Positions 11,379 through 22,656 of a stretch of 64,000 nt of DNA are shown here, one piece after another (position 1 is the first letter of the stretch; each line of letters starts with the position of its first letter). This stretch comes from Primula veris. Its lineage: Eukaryota; Streptophyta; Magnoliopsida; Ericales; Primulaceae. Where the stretch lies: contig OY821740.1 in NCBI GenBank assembly GCA_963682055.1, positions 15,524,814-15,588,813 of the forward strand, written 5' to 3'. Below the pieces are notes generated by a model that worked only from the letters and a program-made list of their open reading frames with translations, was not told the origin of the DNA and did no database searches. Both the position numbers and the translations under genes were made by a program.

Positions 11379-11660
11379 CCCAAGACCCAAGACCCAAGAC
11401 CCAAGACCCAAGACCCAAGACCCAAGACCCAAGACCCGAGACCCGAGACCCGAGACCCGAGACCCGAGACATTCCCCAAATCCCAAATCCCAAATCCCAA
11501 ATCCCAAATCCCAAATCCCAAGCCCAAGCCCAAGCCCAAGCCCAAGCCCAAGCCCAAGCCCAAGCCCACGCCCACGCCCACGCCCACGCCCGTGCCCGTG
11601 CCCGTGCCCGAGCCCGAGACCCGAGACCCGAGACCCGAGACACGAGACACGAGACACGAG
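11379..11660. repeat. Graded C-rich VNTR in 3' LTR (G4-prone on element sense strand)
   Basis: Short 6-7-bp units follow one another in blocks that change by single steps: CCCAAGA, CCCGAGA, CCCAAAT, CCCAAG, CCCACG, CCCGTG, CCCGAGA, then CACGAGA. The element sense strand is the complement, so it carries regular GGG runs spaced 3-4 bases apart, which meets the usual G-quadruplex rule. The long open frames across it in several frames arise from the repeat and are not genes. Confidence 0.9.
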
Positions 11661-12042
11661 CGAGCGCGCGTGTGTGGTACACACTAATACTCTTAGGTGT
11701 ATGTGGACATGTTAGTTTAATAACTACATGGGTTGGTATGGTATATATATTGTAAGATTAACTCTTAATCTTCCAATATGGGATTATACTAAATGGTTTT
11801 TCTCATTAACCATTTCGTTTTTCCAGATTTGAGCTTCCGAGGTACCAACTTTGAAGCCAATTTGTATTCACACCCATTCTCCGAATAGGTCATGTGATAT
11901 ACCGTTACGAAGCTCGTCACACGGGCTACTCAACCACGTTGATTACGGTATAAACAACTCAGCGCTGTTACACGAAATAATGACTCGAAGTTGGTCCAGT
12001 GACCATTCGGAAACACCCATGTTTTCACATGTTTTTCCAACA

Positions 12043-12060
12043 ATCCCCCACATGAATGCA
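12043..12060 (-). promoter_or_regulatory. Polypurine tract of the copia element
   Basis: Immediately inside the 3' LTR, the minus strand reads CATGTGGGGGAT followed by TGTTGG of the LTR. A G-rich purine run at this position primes plus-strand DNA synthesis during reverse transcription. Confidence 0.8.
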
Positions 12061-12519
12061 ATTGGCTGAAAATAAAATGCTCCTAAATGCATACGAGAGA
12101 AAACCGCAAGAGTTCACTGCATAAGGACAGGTAGCGCGCGCCTTGAACCTGCCGTAGTGACGTAAAATCTGATATGCTACTATTGGGTAGCCTTTAAGCC
12201 TTGAACCCTTTAGCGTTTGTGCATACCAGGGTAATGCGCACACAGTGTCCCCTCTACACCACTTACTAAGCCCTTTGGTTGTTGTCCATATTTGGCCGTG
12301 GACTGCCTTGGCAAAGTTCAACCGAGTGCTCTAGTGATTTAGCCCATGGCTCATCACATAGTATCGGCCATACACACTCGTCATAGGTGATTTCAAGTCA
12401 AGGGTGTCCTGACTCACCCCTCTCGATCTTCGAGATACTTGTTTTCATTAAGAGCCTCATGCTCACCCTTAAGATGGTCTAGGTCTATCACTCTTTCATC
12501 CTAGAAATGGGCTGGGAAC

Positions 12520-15500
12520 TTAAGTTCCCGAGTGCTTTGTTCGGTCACCCCCACAGTTCGGTTTTCCCGTTGAACCCGACGCTGGAGAATCCAGTTCGGG
12601 TTGGGTTGCCTCTGAGGAGGTTTCCAGTTTAATGGGCTTCAACCCCATTCCCCTCGATGAAACTTCAACTCCTACCTGAGTCAAGCCTTTTGTAAATGGA
12701 TCCGCTATATTGTCTTTAGATCTCACAAAATCTAAGGACACCACACCGTTAGCTAACAATTCTCTTACGGATTTATGTCTCCGACGAATATGTCGGGACT
12801 TTCCATTATACATATGATCCTGCGCCCGTCCAATAGCCGACTGACTATCGCAGTGCATGCTTATTGCTGGGACAGGTTTCGGCCACATTGGAATTCCTTC
12901 CAGAAAGCTTCTCAGCCAATCAGCCTCTTCTGTTGCTAGATCCAACGCTATGAACTCAGATTCCATAGTTGATCTAGCTATGCACGTCTGCTTGGATGAT
13001 CTCCATGAGACAGCTGCTCCTCCCATCACGAACACATATCCGCTAGTGGATCGTGTACTGTTGGAATCCGAGATCCAGTTTGCATCAGAATACCCTTCCA
13101 GTACAGCTGGATATCTGGTATAATGCAACCCTCGGTCTGCTGTGTATCTCATGTATCTGAGAAGTCTCATGATGGCCTTCCAGTGTTCCTCATTGGGATT
13201 ACTGGTGTACCTACTCAGTCTACTCACTGAGTTGGCTATGTCTGGTCTAGTACAGTTCATGACGTACATCAGACTGCCTATTATTCGAGAATATTCCAAT
13301 TGTCTCACACTCTCCCCAAAGTTCTTTTTCAGGGTGGTTGAGATCTCTATCGGAGTTCTGGATGTAGCTCTACTATCTTTATCAAATTTGTCAAGCATCT
13401 GTCTGACATAGTGAGTTTGAGATAGCGCATATCCGTCTGATGTCTTGGTAATTTTCATACCAAGTATAACATCAGCGACACCCAAGTCTTTCATCTCGAA
13501 TTTTTGTGACAACATTTTCTTAGTGGAGTTGATGTTATCAATACTCCCTATTATAATCATGTCATCTACGTAGAGGCAGACTACCACGTAGTCCTTTTCA
13601 TTTCCTTTTACGTAGACGCATTTGTCACATTCGTTTATCCGAAAACCGTTTGATAGCATCACTCTATCAAATTTTTCGTGCCATTGTTTAGGTGCTTGTT
13701 TAAGTCCATACAAGGACTTCACAAGTTTACACACCTTGTGAGCTTTACCTGGAACCACAAACCCTTCCGGTTGTTCCATGTAAATTTCCTCTTCCAACTC
13801 ACCATTCAAGAACGCCGTTTTAACATCCATTTGATGTATTTCCAGATCGAACAGTGCTGCGAGAGCAATGACTATCCGGATTGACGTCTTCCTGGAGACA
13901 GGAGCATAGGTGTCGAAATAGTCGACACCTTCGGTTTGTCTAAAACCTTTCACTACAAGCCTAGCCTTGTATTTCTCGATTGTTCCATCGAGCTTTCGCT
14001 TCCTCTTGAAGATCCACTTGTGTCCTAGTGGCTTACACCCGGGTGGTAGATCCACTAGTTCCCAAGTGTGATTTTGTAATATCGATTCAACCTCATTGTT
14101 GATCGCTTCCTCCCAATATTGGGCTTCCGGGGATGACATTGCTTGTTTGAATGTCGCCGGTTCGCCTTCTATCATGAAGGTTACAAAATCTGGACCGAAA
14201 GTCGTTTCCTTTCTAGCCCTTTTACTACGTCGAGGCTCTTCTTCTTCTTCCTCCAACGGTTCACTTGCCCCCACATTTTCCTCACTGTTTGACTCCTCAG
14301 TCTCTACAGTTACGGAAGACTTGCGGGGAAAGATCTCCTCGAAGAAAGAAGCTTCTCGAGCTTCGATGATAGTATCTGCATGCACATCGGGATTATCCGA
14401 CTTGTGCACGAGAAAACGATAAGCACTACTGTTTTGTGCATATCCTATGAACACACAGTCTACCGTCTTTGGCCCTATTCTCGTTCTTTTAGGAAGCGAG
14501 ACAAGGACCTTCGCGAGACAACCCCAAACCCTTAAGAATTTATAGCTCGGCCTATGGCCTTTCCATAGTTCATAAGGTGGTTTATCACGTTTCTTATGTG
14601 GTAGCTTGTTCAATACATAGTTGGCGGAAAGCAGCGCTTCCCCCCACATGTTCTGGGGTAACCCAGAACTTATTAACATAGCATTCATCATTTCCTTGAG
14701 CGTCCTATTCTTACGCTCGGCAACCCCATTCTGCTCCGGAGAGTATGGGGCTGTCGTTTGATGTATAATGCCATTTTCTGCGCATATCTGCGCAAACGGT
14801 GCTTCGTATTCACCGCCTCTATCACTCCTCAATATTTTAATCTTTTTATTGAGTTGATTCTCTACTTCGGTCTTATAAAGAGCGAATTTCTCTACCGCTT
14901 CGTCTTTACTTCTCATTAAGTAGACATAGCAGTATCTAGTACAATCATCTATAAACGTGATGAAATACTTTTTCCCTCCTCGCGTTTGTATAAACTTTAA
15001 GTCGCATACATCCGTGTGTATTAGACCGAGAGGTTCAGTACTTCGTTCAATATGTTGATACGAAGACTTGGTTAATTTTGCTTCAACACAAACCTCACAT
15101 TTATGTTGTTTATCAAATACAAAATTAGGTAGTAGATTCAGTGATATTAATTTCTTCATAGAATTAGCATTCACATGACCTAATCTACCATGCCATAAAT
15201 TAAATGAATCGCAAGAATAAGCAAACGAAGTTTTATTGGCCACTTGGGCAACATTCACGATTACATTATTCTTGGTACTGGCCTCAGCCTTAGTACCCTC
15301 AATAGCTAACTCGGCTTTAGGAGCCGGAGTACCAACATTTAATTTAAACATGCCGTTGGTCATATAGCCACGGCCTACATACATTCCGTTTAAAGTGATT
15401 ACAATTTTTGCAGATTCAAATACAAGTTTAAATCCTTTGTTCACCATCACGGACCCGGAAACCAGATTCTTGCGAATTTCTGGCACATGGAGCACGCCAT

Positions 15501-16899
15501 TCAGTGTGAGCTCCTTTCCCGATGTCATCTTCAGCAGCACGGTTCCTTTTCCTTCCACCCTGGAAGTAGCCGAGTTCCCCATGAAGCAGCTCTCATTGTC
15601 CACGGCCGTATAGGTCTTGAACATCCATTTGCTGGCACAGATGTGACTAGTGGCGCCTGTGTCCAGCCACCATTCCTTTGGGTTGCTCCCCACCAGGTTC
15701 ACTTCCGAGACCACAGCACTCAGGTGCATATAGTCCTGTCCAGCATCATCTCCTCCCTCAGCCACATTAGCTTGAGCAGGTGCCCTCTTCCTCCCTTTCC
15801 CTTGGAACTTCCTCTTTGGGGGGGGTTTGGGCTTGTCGGTGCGCATCTTACAATCCGCGGCACGATGGCCCGGTTTGTTGCACACAAAGCAGTCTCCCAT
15901 GAATTTCTTCTTGAGAGAGGCACCGACTCCGCTGTCAAAGCGTTTCCGCTTAGACACAGCGTCCTCAACCACATGGGCCTTGGCAACCGCGTTGCCTGCT
16001 CCGCCACCGCCTTTCCTTCCGGATCGGCGGTTGCTTTGCTCAACATTGAGCCTCTCAATGAGTCCCTCCAAGGTCATAGCCTTTCGCTTGTGTTTCAGGT
16101 AGTTTTGAAACTCTTTCCAAGAAGGTGGCAGTTTCTCAATCATTAATGCCACTTGGAAAGGTTCGTTGATAACTAGCCCTTCAACCTCAAGCCTATGGTA
16201 TATGAGTTGGAGTTCCTCAACCTGCTCGATAACACTCTTCCCATCAGTCATCATGTACTCGTGAAAGTCCGTGACGACAAATTTCTTTGCGCCAGCGTTA
16301 TTCACTTTGTACTTTCGTTCGAGAGACTCCCAAAGCTCCTTTGCAGAAGCCTTGGGCTCGAATACACTGAAGAGAGTGTCATCCAGAGCACACAGGATGT
16401 AGTTCCGGCATAGGTAGTCGCCGTGTTTCCACGCTTCCACCGCCGAAACCGTCTGCACGTCCTCATCGTCCTCGCTTAGGACGGGTGCAGACTCCTTAAG
16501 AAACCGGGTCAGATTAAGGGCAGTTAAATAAAACAGCATCTTTTGCTGCCAACGTTTGAAGTTGTTGCCCCTAAACTTTTCCGGTCTCTCCAGTTGAGAG
16601 GTTGGCAACATTGGCATCGCCGGTGTTGCCGGAGCCTTGCCCTTTGCCCTGGCCGCAGCCACAAGCGCTGCCTTGGCCGCAGCCTTAGCAGCAGCCTGTG
16701 CTGCGGCCGCAGCCGCAGCCATAGCATCAGCCTCTGCCGCAGCAGCGTCGGCCGCAGCCTTTGCCGCAGCAGCTTCGGCCTCAGCCTGAGCCTGAGCCCC
16801 CCCACTCGCAGCGCTCGCATTGTTATGGCTACTGCCAATCACAAGTGCGCCCTGCACGTTTTCCGAAGAAACGGTGGGTATTTGATCCTCATTAGTCAT
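12520..16899 (-). CDS. Copia gag-pol polyprotein, intact
   Basis: This single uninterrupted frame gives about 1459 residues from the first ATG at 16899 (an upstream in-frame TTG is not a credible start). Order: Ala-rich N-terminus with [23 protein letters not shown]2-type GAG with [17 protein letters not shown] zinc knuckle [14 protein letters not shown]; aspartic protease [15 protein letters not shown]-pre-integrase with its His/Cys finger (WHGRLGHVN and CEVC); integrase DDE core with [14 protein letters not shown] and [10 protein letters not shown]; reverse transcriptase with [12 protein letters not shown] and LYVDDMI; RNase H with GYSDANW and MESEFIALD. All catalytic residues expected of the family are visible, so the element could be autonomous. 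The polyalanine-rich start is unusual. The frame ends in a short Ser/Pro/Gly tail beyond RNase H. Confidence 0.95.
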   Translation of the reverse strand: MTNEDQIPTVSSENVQGALVIGSSHNNASAASGGAQAQAEAEAAAAKAAADAAAAEADAMAAAAAAAQAAAKAAAKAALVAAARAKGKAPATPAMPMLPTSQLERPEKFRGNNFKRWQQKMLFYLTALNLTRFLKESAPVLSEDDEDVQTVSAVEAWKHGDYLCRNYILCALDDTLFSVFEPKASAKELWESLERKYKVNNAGAKKFVVTDFHEYMMTDGKSVIEQVEELQLIYHRLEVEGLVINEPFQVALMIEKLPPSWKEFQNYLKHKRKAMTLEGLIERLNVEQSNRRSGRKGGGGAGNAVAKAHVVEDAVSKRKRFDSGVGASLKKKFMGDCFVCNKPGHRAADCKMRTDKPKPPPKRKFQGKGRKRAPAQANVAEGGDDAGQDYMHLSAVVSEVNLVGSNPKEWWLDTGATSHICASKWMFKTYTAVDNESCFMGNSATSRVEGKGTVLLKMTSGKELTLNGVLHVPEIRKNLVSGSVMVNKGFKLVFESAKIVITLNGMYVGRGYMTNGMFKLNVGTPAPKAELAIEGTKAEASTKNNVIVNVAQVANKTSFAYSCDSFNLWHGRLGHVNANSMKKLISLNLLPNFVFDKQHKCEVCVEAKLTKSSYQHIERSTEPLGLIHTDVCDLKFIQTRGGKKYFITFIDDCTRYCYVYLMRSKDEAVEKFALYKTEVENQLNKKIKILRSDRGGEYEAPFAQICAENGIIHQTTAPYSPEQNGVAERKNRTLKEMMNAMLISSGLPQNMWGEALLSANYVLNKLPHKKRDKPPYELWKGHRPSYKFLRVWGCLAKVLVSLPKRTRIGPKTVDCVFIGYAQNSSAYRFLVHKSDNPDVHADTIIEAREASFFEEIFPRKSSVTVETEESNSEENVGASEPLEEEEEEPRRSKRARKETTFGPDFVTFMIEGEPATFKQAMSSPEAQYWEEAINNEVESILQNHTWELVDLPPGCKPLGHKWIFKRKRKLDGTIEKYKARLVVKGFRQTEGVDYFDTYAPVSRKTSIRIVIALAALFDLEIHQMDVKTAFLNGELEEEIYMEQPEGFVVPGKAHKVCKLVKSLYGLKQAPKQWHEKFDRVMLSNGFRINECDKCVYVKGNEKDYVVVCLYVDDMIIIGSIDNINSTKKMLSQKFEMKDLGVADVILGMKITKTSDGYALSQTHYVRQMLDKFDKDSRATSRTPIEISTTLKKNFGESVRQLEYSRIIGSLMYVMNCTRPDIANSVSRLSRYTSNPNEEHWKAIMRLLRYMRYTADRGLHYTRYPAVLEGYSDANWISDSNSTRSTSGYVFVMGGAAVSWRSSKQTCIARSTMESEFIALDLATEEADWLRSFLEGIPMWPKPVPAISMHCDSQSAIGRAQDHMYNGKSRHIRRRHKSVRELLANGVVSLDFVRSKDNIADPFTKGLTQVGVEVSSRGMGLKPIKLETSSEATQPELDSPASGSTGKPNCGGDRTKHSGT

Positions 16900-17252
16900 C
16901 TGAAATGACAATATAAAACCGTTTAGTTTCTCGCAAGAAAACTAAATTCTTTATCGCAAATACTAATTATAACTTAATTAGATTGCTTCAAAAGAATAAA
17001 AACCAGAGAAAGAGATTCTAGCGTGAAAATCAAATCACTTTTGATTTCACTAAGAATTCTTTATAGTATTCTAGAATAAAAAAAAATTAAAACCAATTCG
17101 GATTTATTCTATGTGCAAATTTCAATTTCTAGTAAACTAGCAATGATTTTGCGAGAATAAAAACCGAGACGTCAACAACAATAAAATAAAAAAAAGAAAA
17201 GTCCTTTCTTATTTCGAAAATAGAAAAACCAAAAAATGTTATTGTTTAAGAT
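16900..17252 (-). promoter_or_regulatory. Copia 5' leader without recognisable tRNA-Met primer site
   Basis: This is the leader between the 5' LTR and the gag ATG on the minus strand. Directly after the LTR the sense strand reads ATCTTAAACAATAACA rather than the TGGTATCAGAGC primer site seen in most plant copia elements (and seen at 26838 in this window). The primer is therefore unknown. Confidence 0.45.
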
Positions 17253-17390
17253 TGTTGGTTTTGGTACTATTTCGAATACGATAAAGAAAAGGACAATAAT
17301 ATAAAAGACAGGAACGCAATGGAAATAACACTTTATTTCTCACAATTGGAATATGAATTACAATTCCTGACTCGTACAGAATTAAATTAA

Positions 17391-17703
17391 ACTGCTGGAC
17401 TGGTTTCAACAAATAAAAACTGCCGGACTGTTTTGTAAAAAAAACAAACTGCCGGACTGTTTTAACAAGAAAAAGAAACTGCCGGACTGTTTTAAACAAA
17501 CTGCCGGACTGTTTTAACAAATTGCCGGACTGTTTTAACAAATTAAAAACTGCCGGACTGGTTTTAAACAAACTGCCGGACTGGTTTTAACAAATAAAAA
17601 ACTGCCGGACTGGTTTTGTAAATAAAACAAACTGGACTGGTTTTAACGAATAAAAAACTGCCCGGACTGTTATTAAATAAACTGCCCGGACTGTTATGTA
17701 AAT
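17391..17703. repeat. Tandem ACTGCCGGACTG array in 5' LTR
   Basis: Copy of the twelve-unit array described at 10478-10790, with the same order of variants. This shows the array predates the insertion and was duplicated with the LTR by reverse transcription. Confidence 0.85.
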
Positions 17704-18132
17704 ACTGGAAATTAAATTACAGGAAAGTAAATTACAGAATAGGAAAGACTGAAATGTAAATTACAGAAACTAAAGGTACTGGAAAGTAAATACAAAAAGG
17801 AAACAGTACTGAAATTAAATAGACAGAATAATAAAGGACTGAAAAGTAAATAACAGAAATTAAAAGAAGAGGCAACTGCTGAGCAGTTTCCCTTAAACAA
17901 TATTTCCCGAACCACCTTTAAAGGTTTCTGGTTTCGGGACTTTGTTCCCAAGGTACAACTTTTATCTCAGAGTGGCTCGTATGGAAACCGGCACCGAACC
18001 ACAGGTCGAGCTGTTGGTGGTGCGGTTTTCTCTCACTAAGTGTATGCTTATGCTCATTGCTGACGTTTCTCTTGCTGGAAACTCTAGGGACTCCTTTTGT
18101 ATTTTATACAAAACTCCCTATTCGGGTTTGGA

Positions 18133-18370
18133 CCCAAGACCCAAGACCCGAGACATTCCCCAAACCCCAACCCCAACCCCAACCCCGTGCCCGTGCCCGT
18201 GCCCGTGCCCGTGCCCGTGCCCGTGCCCGTGCCCGAGACCCGAGACCCGAGACCCGAGACCCGAGACCCGAGACCCGAGACCCGAGACCCGAGACCCGAG
18301 ACCCGAGACCCGAGACCCGAGACCCGAGACCCGAGACCCGAGACCCGAGACCCGAGACACGAGACACGAG
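18133..18370. repeat. C-rich VNTR in 5' LTR, dominated by CCCGAGA
   Basis: Starts with CCCAAGA units, then CCCCAA, CCCGTG (about eight copies), a run of about seventeen CCCGAGA units, then CACGAGA. The block order differs from the 3' LTR copy (11379-11660), so the tract has changed since insertion. The element sense strand carries GGG every seven bases over more than 100 bases. Confidence 0.9.
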
Positions 18371-18849
18371 CGAGCGCGCGTGTGTGGTACACACTAATAC
18401 TCTTAGGTGTATGTGGACATGTTAGTTTAATAACTACATGGGTTGGTATGGTATATATATTGTAAGATTAACTCTTAATCTTCCAATATGGGATTATACT
18501 AAATGGTTTTTCTCATTAACCATTTCGTTTTTCCAGATTTGAGCTTCCGAGGTACCAACTTTGAAGCCAATTTGTATTCACACCCATTCTCCGAATAGGT
18601 CATGTGATATACCGTTACGAAGCTCGTCACACGGGCTACTCAACCACGTTGATTACGGTATAAACAACTCAGCGCTGTTACACGAAATAATGACTCGAAG
18701 TTGGTCCAGTGACCATTCGGAAACACCCATGTTTTCACATGTTTTTCCAACAAAAAGTAGTATGTGAATGAGTTTAAGAGGTGTGCATTATAATCATAAC
18801 AAAAATACTATAATTCAAATTTATCTTCTTATATCAAGTGTGCAAAGGC

Positions 18850-18862
18850 CTCTATATTAACA
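18850..18862 (+). promoter_or_regulatory. TATA box of GDSL gene 1
   Basis: CCTCTATATTAAC lies about 55 bases upstream of the ATG and about 100 bases inside the copia insertion point (18752). The insertion has therefore cut the distal promoter away from the core promoter and placed an LTR next to it. Confidence 0.5.
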
Positions 18863-18911
18863 GCATAAATACCATCAACCAAAGTCACATTACAACATTA
18901 GCAAAACTACA

Positions 18912-21572
18912 ATGGCTAAAACCTTCCTTCCCCATTCCGGCCTCCCTCTTTTCCTCTCTCTCCTGGCCGCTTCCCTCTCGTATATCTCGTCCACCTGCAC
19001 CTTCCCAGACTCACCGGACTCATCATCATCACCACCGTCACATAATGTCAAAGGCATGTTTGTTTTCGGTAGCTCATATGTAGACAATGGTAACAACAAC
19101 TTCTTACCAAATACTATTGCGAAAGCTGATTATTCGCCTTACGGAATAGACTTTGCCCTTGGTCCATCCGGAAGATTTACTAACGGTAAAAATGTCATTG
19201 ATTTATTGGGAGATGAGCTTGAGTTACCTCCTTATATACCGGCTTTTAGTAGTCCAAGCACGAAAGGAGGCGAAATTGTTAATGGGGTTGATTTTGCTTC
19301 TGGCGCGTCTGGGATTCTTGATGAAACTGGTTCTGTTGTGGTAACTTTTCGAGTTCTTACTTACTTAAGCTGAACTATTTTAGAAACGATTTTTTTTAAT
19401 GGTTCTGAATACAAAATTAATCTATTAGGTAGATGCTTTATGTTAGATTCCTTTTTGAGATGAATTTTTTAGGGCCACGGAATTTTTTTGAAAATGTGTT
19501 CCAGTATAATTAGCATTTCATTTTTGAGAGAAAGAAGATAGAAGCTGTTACTAAATTTAATTTTACACTTTTACTTGTATAACACTAAATTCTTATGTAC
19601 TAGCAGCTTCTTCTTAGCAGAAATTTGATTTCAACACAAAAGTAAACTTGTTTTCAGAACCAATAGAAGATATTTTGTAGGTCAGTAGCCACAACATATT
19701 TACTTCATAAATGCACACATGACTAATTACTCTAATTGTTCTGCTGTTTCTTTATTGTTTTATTTTACAGTGAAAACTTCCCATAATTTCCCTTTTTAGT
19801 ACAAGGATTTTCTTGATTGGCTTAAATGCAAAGAGTATTCATCCCAACATAATATGTAATCATCACACTACTGATTTCAGTACATATTTTAATTTTCAGG
19901 GAGTAATCAGTCTAAAACAGCAGATTAAGAATTTTGAGGAATTAACATTGGTAGAGTTGGAGAAACAAGTAGGGTGCAGGAGCAGGGAATCACTGCCTAA
20001 TTACCTCTTTGTTTTGGGAACCGGAGGCAACGATTACTCATTAAATTATTTTCCGAGAAGAGCAATGAACAATTTCAATGTTTCTCTTCAAGACTTTACT
20101 GCCAATTTGACCAACACCCTTTCTCTCCACCTTCAGGTAAATAATATCATTGTATTAAAAAGCACGCTATATTGCGATATAGTTCGCGAAATAACGTTTT
20201 TCGGCCGAAAAACGCTATGATAAACCACTATTTGGATGAAAAAACGCTAAATTCGCGCTATTGGAACGTCATTTACGTTATAGCGGGTGCATTCCAATTT
20301 TATTTTATTTTAATCAAAATTTTAATGAAATTATTGGAGGCTAAAGAGAATCAAACCCTAAAACTCTTGCAAACAAAATAAATAATCTGGCATCTCAACT
20401 ACAATCATTTTGTGATTATTAGTTATAACTTTTTATATATATTTAGTTAATTTTTATTAGATGTTCTGAATTTAATGCTATATTTATATGTATTTAGGCA
20501 AAAAAAAAAGTACACCGCAAAATGCTATGTAGCAACGCTATTTGCGTTTTTAACGTTTCTCTAAAAAAACGCTACGCTAGCGATAACACTATTTAAAATA
20601 TTGAATAATATCATGACAAATATCCCAAGTACTTACTATTAGTAAATTCCAAAAAAAACCAATGAGTTTTAGGCTGGTTTCGTACTTTCGTCACACGTTA
20701 AAAGGTCTGTCCTATCTTTTTAGTTTTAAGGTGTGAACAACTTGATTGATCAGCGGTGAAAGGTATGAGTACTAGTACGGGTTAAATTTGATTTTGGTTT
20801 TTCTTCATTATAATGAGTGAAAATTGGTAACAGAAATTGTATAAATTGGGTGCACGGAAGTTTGTTTTGATGTCCTTGTACCCGATCGGGTGTAGCCCTG
20901 CAGTCAAGGCAAGTCGGCCCAGTCGAAATGGTTGTGTACAAACATATAACATGGCTGCTCACCTTTTCAACACTAATTTGAAGTCGTTAGTGGATGAAAT
21001 GAAGCCACGTATGCCCGATTCTTATCTCGTTTACGTCAATGCTTACAAGGTTATAGTGGATATCATAAGAAACCCCGTTTCTAAAGGTGAATTTCTGTTA
21101 TGAAAATTATTACGAACATTTTTATCCTGCACATTACATGAATTTGGTGCAACATTTGAACACGGTCTGGCATCTCATTTTTACCACGAGCCTTTATCTA
21201 TATTCGATTCTTATTGCTTTACAAATCAACTTGTTCATTTCCATCTATGTAGATATATACGGATATACCGGTTACCTTCTATGTTATATGTCGAAAATGA
21301 AGAAAATACATCTGATTAGTACTAAATTATAAACGACAGGTTTTCGGCATGCCAAGAGCGCTTGTTGTGAGGTGAACTTAGCAAAAGAAGGTGGAAGTGG
21401 GACATTGTGCAAGATAGGAGGTTCAACATGTACAAACAGGAAGGTTCATGTGTTCTTTGATGGGATACACCCAACAGAAGCTGTGAATAAGCTCATTGCA
21501 AAAAGTGCTTATTTTTCCAATCTCACCGCTCAAGTTTATCCCATCAATGTCAAACAATTATCCAGGCTTTAG
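18912..21572 (+). CDS. GDSL esterase/lipase, gene 1 (4 exons)
   Basis: Exons 18912-19340, 19900-20136, 20834-21086 and 21340-21572 join with GT-AG introns and consistent phases (0, 0, 1) to 383 residues, normal for plant secreted GDSL (SGNH) hydrolases, which cleave ester bonds in the apoplast or secretory pathway. An N-terminal hydrophobic signal peptide (about 1-27) is followed by block I FVFGSSYVDNGNNN (nucleophile Ser55), block II FASGASGILDETG, block III GTGGNDYSLNYF and block V DGIHPTEAV with the catalytic His. Block I reads GSSY instead of GDSL: the Asp is replaced but the Ser nucleophile stays, as in a known plant subclade with GSSL. A CCGK-like tail CTNRKVHVFF is typical. Intron 2 carries a MITE. 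The substrate is unknown. It is the first of a tandem trio with 56430 and 61248. Confidence 0.9.
20150..20610. mobile_element. AACGCTA-rich MITE in intron 2 of GDSL gene 1
   Basis: Between AAAAAGCACGCTATATTGCG and CTACGCTAGCGATAACAC the motif AACGCTA or its complement TAGCG occurs many times, concentrated near both ends, with a G/C pattern unlike the surrounding intron. Subterminal clusters of a short motif are typical of non-autonomous hAT elements. The small palindrome TTTTTCGGCCGAAAAA lies near the left end. Exact termini and target duplication were not resolved. Confidence 0.5.
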
Positions 21573-22086
21573 AAATTTTTGGGCTCTCCTGTCGTCTTAA
21601 ATAATCTATAATCTTAGAATGGTGAACATGTACCAATGTTATTATGAATAATTCAACTATGTTTAGTCTTTTATCCCTTGTTTATGTGTTCATTGTAGAC
21701 ATTGTGGTGAAAGATTGTAACTAATGAACCAAACGCCCAGGCTACAAGAACAATCCTACATACAGCGCGACAACATAAGGAAATCTGTGACAGGGTCCCA
21801 AAAAAAAATACACATTAGAAGTTTAAGTTACGATCAGATATACACACAAAAAAAAAGAACACTTACAATTACCTAATCATTTATAAAATTGCCAAAGAAT
21901 AATCAATTAGTAATTTTCGAAGCCATTGTCTAAGCACAACAACACAAGCTAGTTTTAAGAATCGAATAAGAGAGTTCAGAAATAATGAATTTAAATAGGA
22001 AAGAACAGAGTCGTCTCTAAAGTATGAGAGACCCAACACAAACTCGAAAATTCATTTATTTTATATGTTTTTGTATATACTAGCAT
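21573..22086. other. GDSL gene 1 3' flank
   Basis: Probable 3'UTR (GAATAATTC near 21647) followed by A-rich intergenic DNA. No gene recognised. Confidence 0.4.
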
Positions 22087-22645
22087 TTAAGGGGGTAAGC
22101 GGTCCGGATTTTAACGGATTAGTTTCAATCCTAATACAATCCATTAATAACAGATTAAAACTTTTTGTATCCAAACCAAACCACTAGTAGTTCCAATCCA
22201 AACCAACGAATTGGTTTGCTTTGGTGCAGATTTACGAATTTAACAGTTTGGATCGGATTTGGATTGTATTCGGATTTTGAACGAGAAATCACAACATCAA
22301 ATGAAAATATCACAAAAAAAATCATAAACGGAAAAAAAAAATCAGCATTAACATATGTAAATGTCAAAAAAACTTTAAAAATCCATGATAATTTTTTTAT
22401 TTATATATGATAGCACACGTTAAAGTTTTTTTTATATGGCATAAGCCATTTAGGTTTCTTTGTTATTGTTGGATCGAATTTAATACGGATTTAAACAGAT
22501 TAATGGATCAGATTTACTACGGATTTAACGGATTTGATTAACTTGGTTTGATTTGAATTACCATTAAAAAATACTAAACCAATCCATTAACAACGGATTG
22601 AATATTTTAGAATACTAAACCAAACCAAATTAGCGGATTGTATTG
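22087..22645. mobile_element. hAT-like non-autonomous element candidate
   Basis: Many copies of CGGATT and AATCC(G/A)TTAA are clustered near both ends (GCGGTCCGGATTTTAACGGA at the left; ATCCATTAACAACGGATTG and TTAGCGGATTG at the right), with an AT-rich centre. Subterminal short repeats in inverse orientation are a hAT pattern. There is no transposase ORF, and ends are approximate. Confidence 0.4.
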
Positions 22646-22656
22646 TATTGTCAAAG

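Larger units (their letters stand above)
10340..12042 (-). repeat. 3' LTR of the copia element (1703 bp)
   Basis: It begins TGTTGG and ends CCAACA on the plus strand. It contains the ACTGCCGGACTG array (10478-10790), a C-rich variable minisatellite (11379-11660), and about 160 bases (11141-11300) missing from the other LTR. Otherwise the two LTRs are nearly identical. Confidence 0.93.
10340..18752 (-). mobile_element. Complete Ty1/copia LTR retrotransposon (minus strand)
   Basis: This is an 8.4-kb element with two LTRs bounded by TGTTGG and CCAACA. It is flanked by a perfect 5-bp target duplication AAAAG (10335-10339 and 18753-18757). It carries one uninterrupted gag-pol frame in the order GAG, protease, integrase, RT, RNase H, which defines copia. 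The polypurine tract is TGTGGGGGAT next to the 3' LTR. The first 800 bases of the two LTRs appear to differ at about one position, so the insertion is recent. No standard tRNA-Met primer site is seen next to the 5' LTR. It lies 159 bp upstream of a GDSL gene ATG, in opposite orientation. Confidence 0.95.
17253..18752 (-). repeat. 5' LTR of the copia element (1500 bp)
   Basis: It has the same ends as the 3' LTR. Relative to that copy it lacks about 160 bases between TATGCT (to 18054) and CATTGCTGACG, and its C-rich VNTR (18133-18370) is about 44 bases shorter. A substitution is visible near 17962 (T for C). Its outer end abuts the GDSL gene promoter. Confidence 0.93.

Noticed and set aside
11379..11660. 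CRISPR-like or telomeric repeat array
   Set aside because: Units are 6-7 bases without spacers, and they are in a eukaryotic LTR. The motifs are not the plant telomere repeat CCCTAAA.
11303..11755. Several overlapping long open frames on both strands with Pro/Arg/Thr or Gly/Leu repeats
   Set aside because: They are produced by the C-rich VNTR of the copia LTR, appear in many frames at once, and are copied in the other LTR. Not genes.
15487..16146. 219-codon plus-strand frame inside the copia element
   Set aside because: Shadow of the intact minus-strand gag-pol; no domain.
18057..18465. Same type of repeat-coded open frames near the GDSL gene
   Set aside because: VNTR of the 5' LTR, see above.
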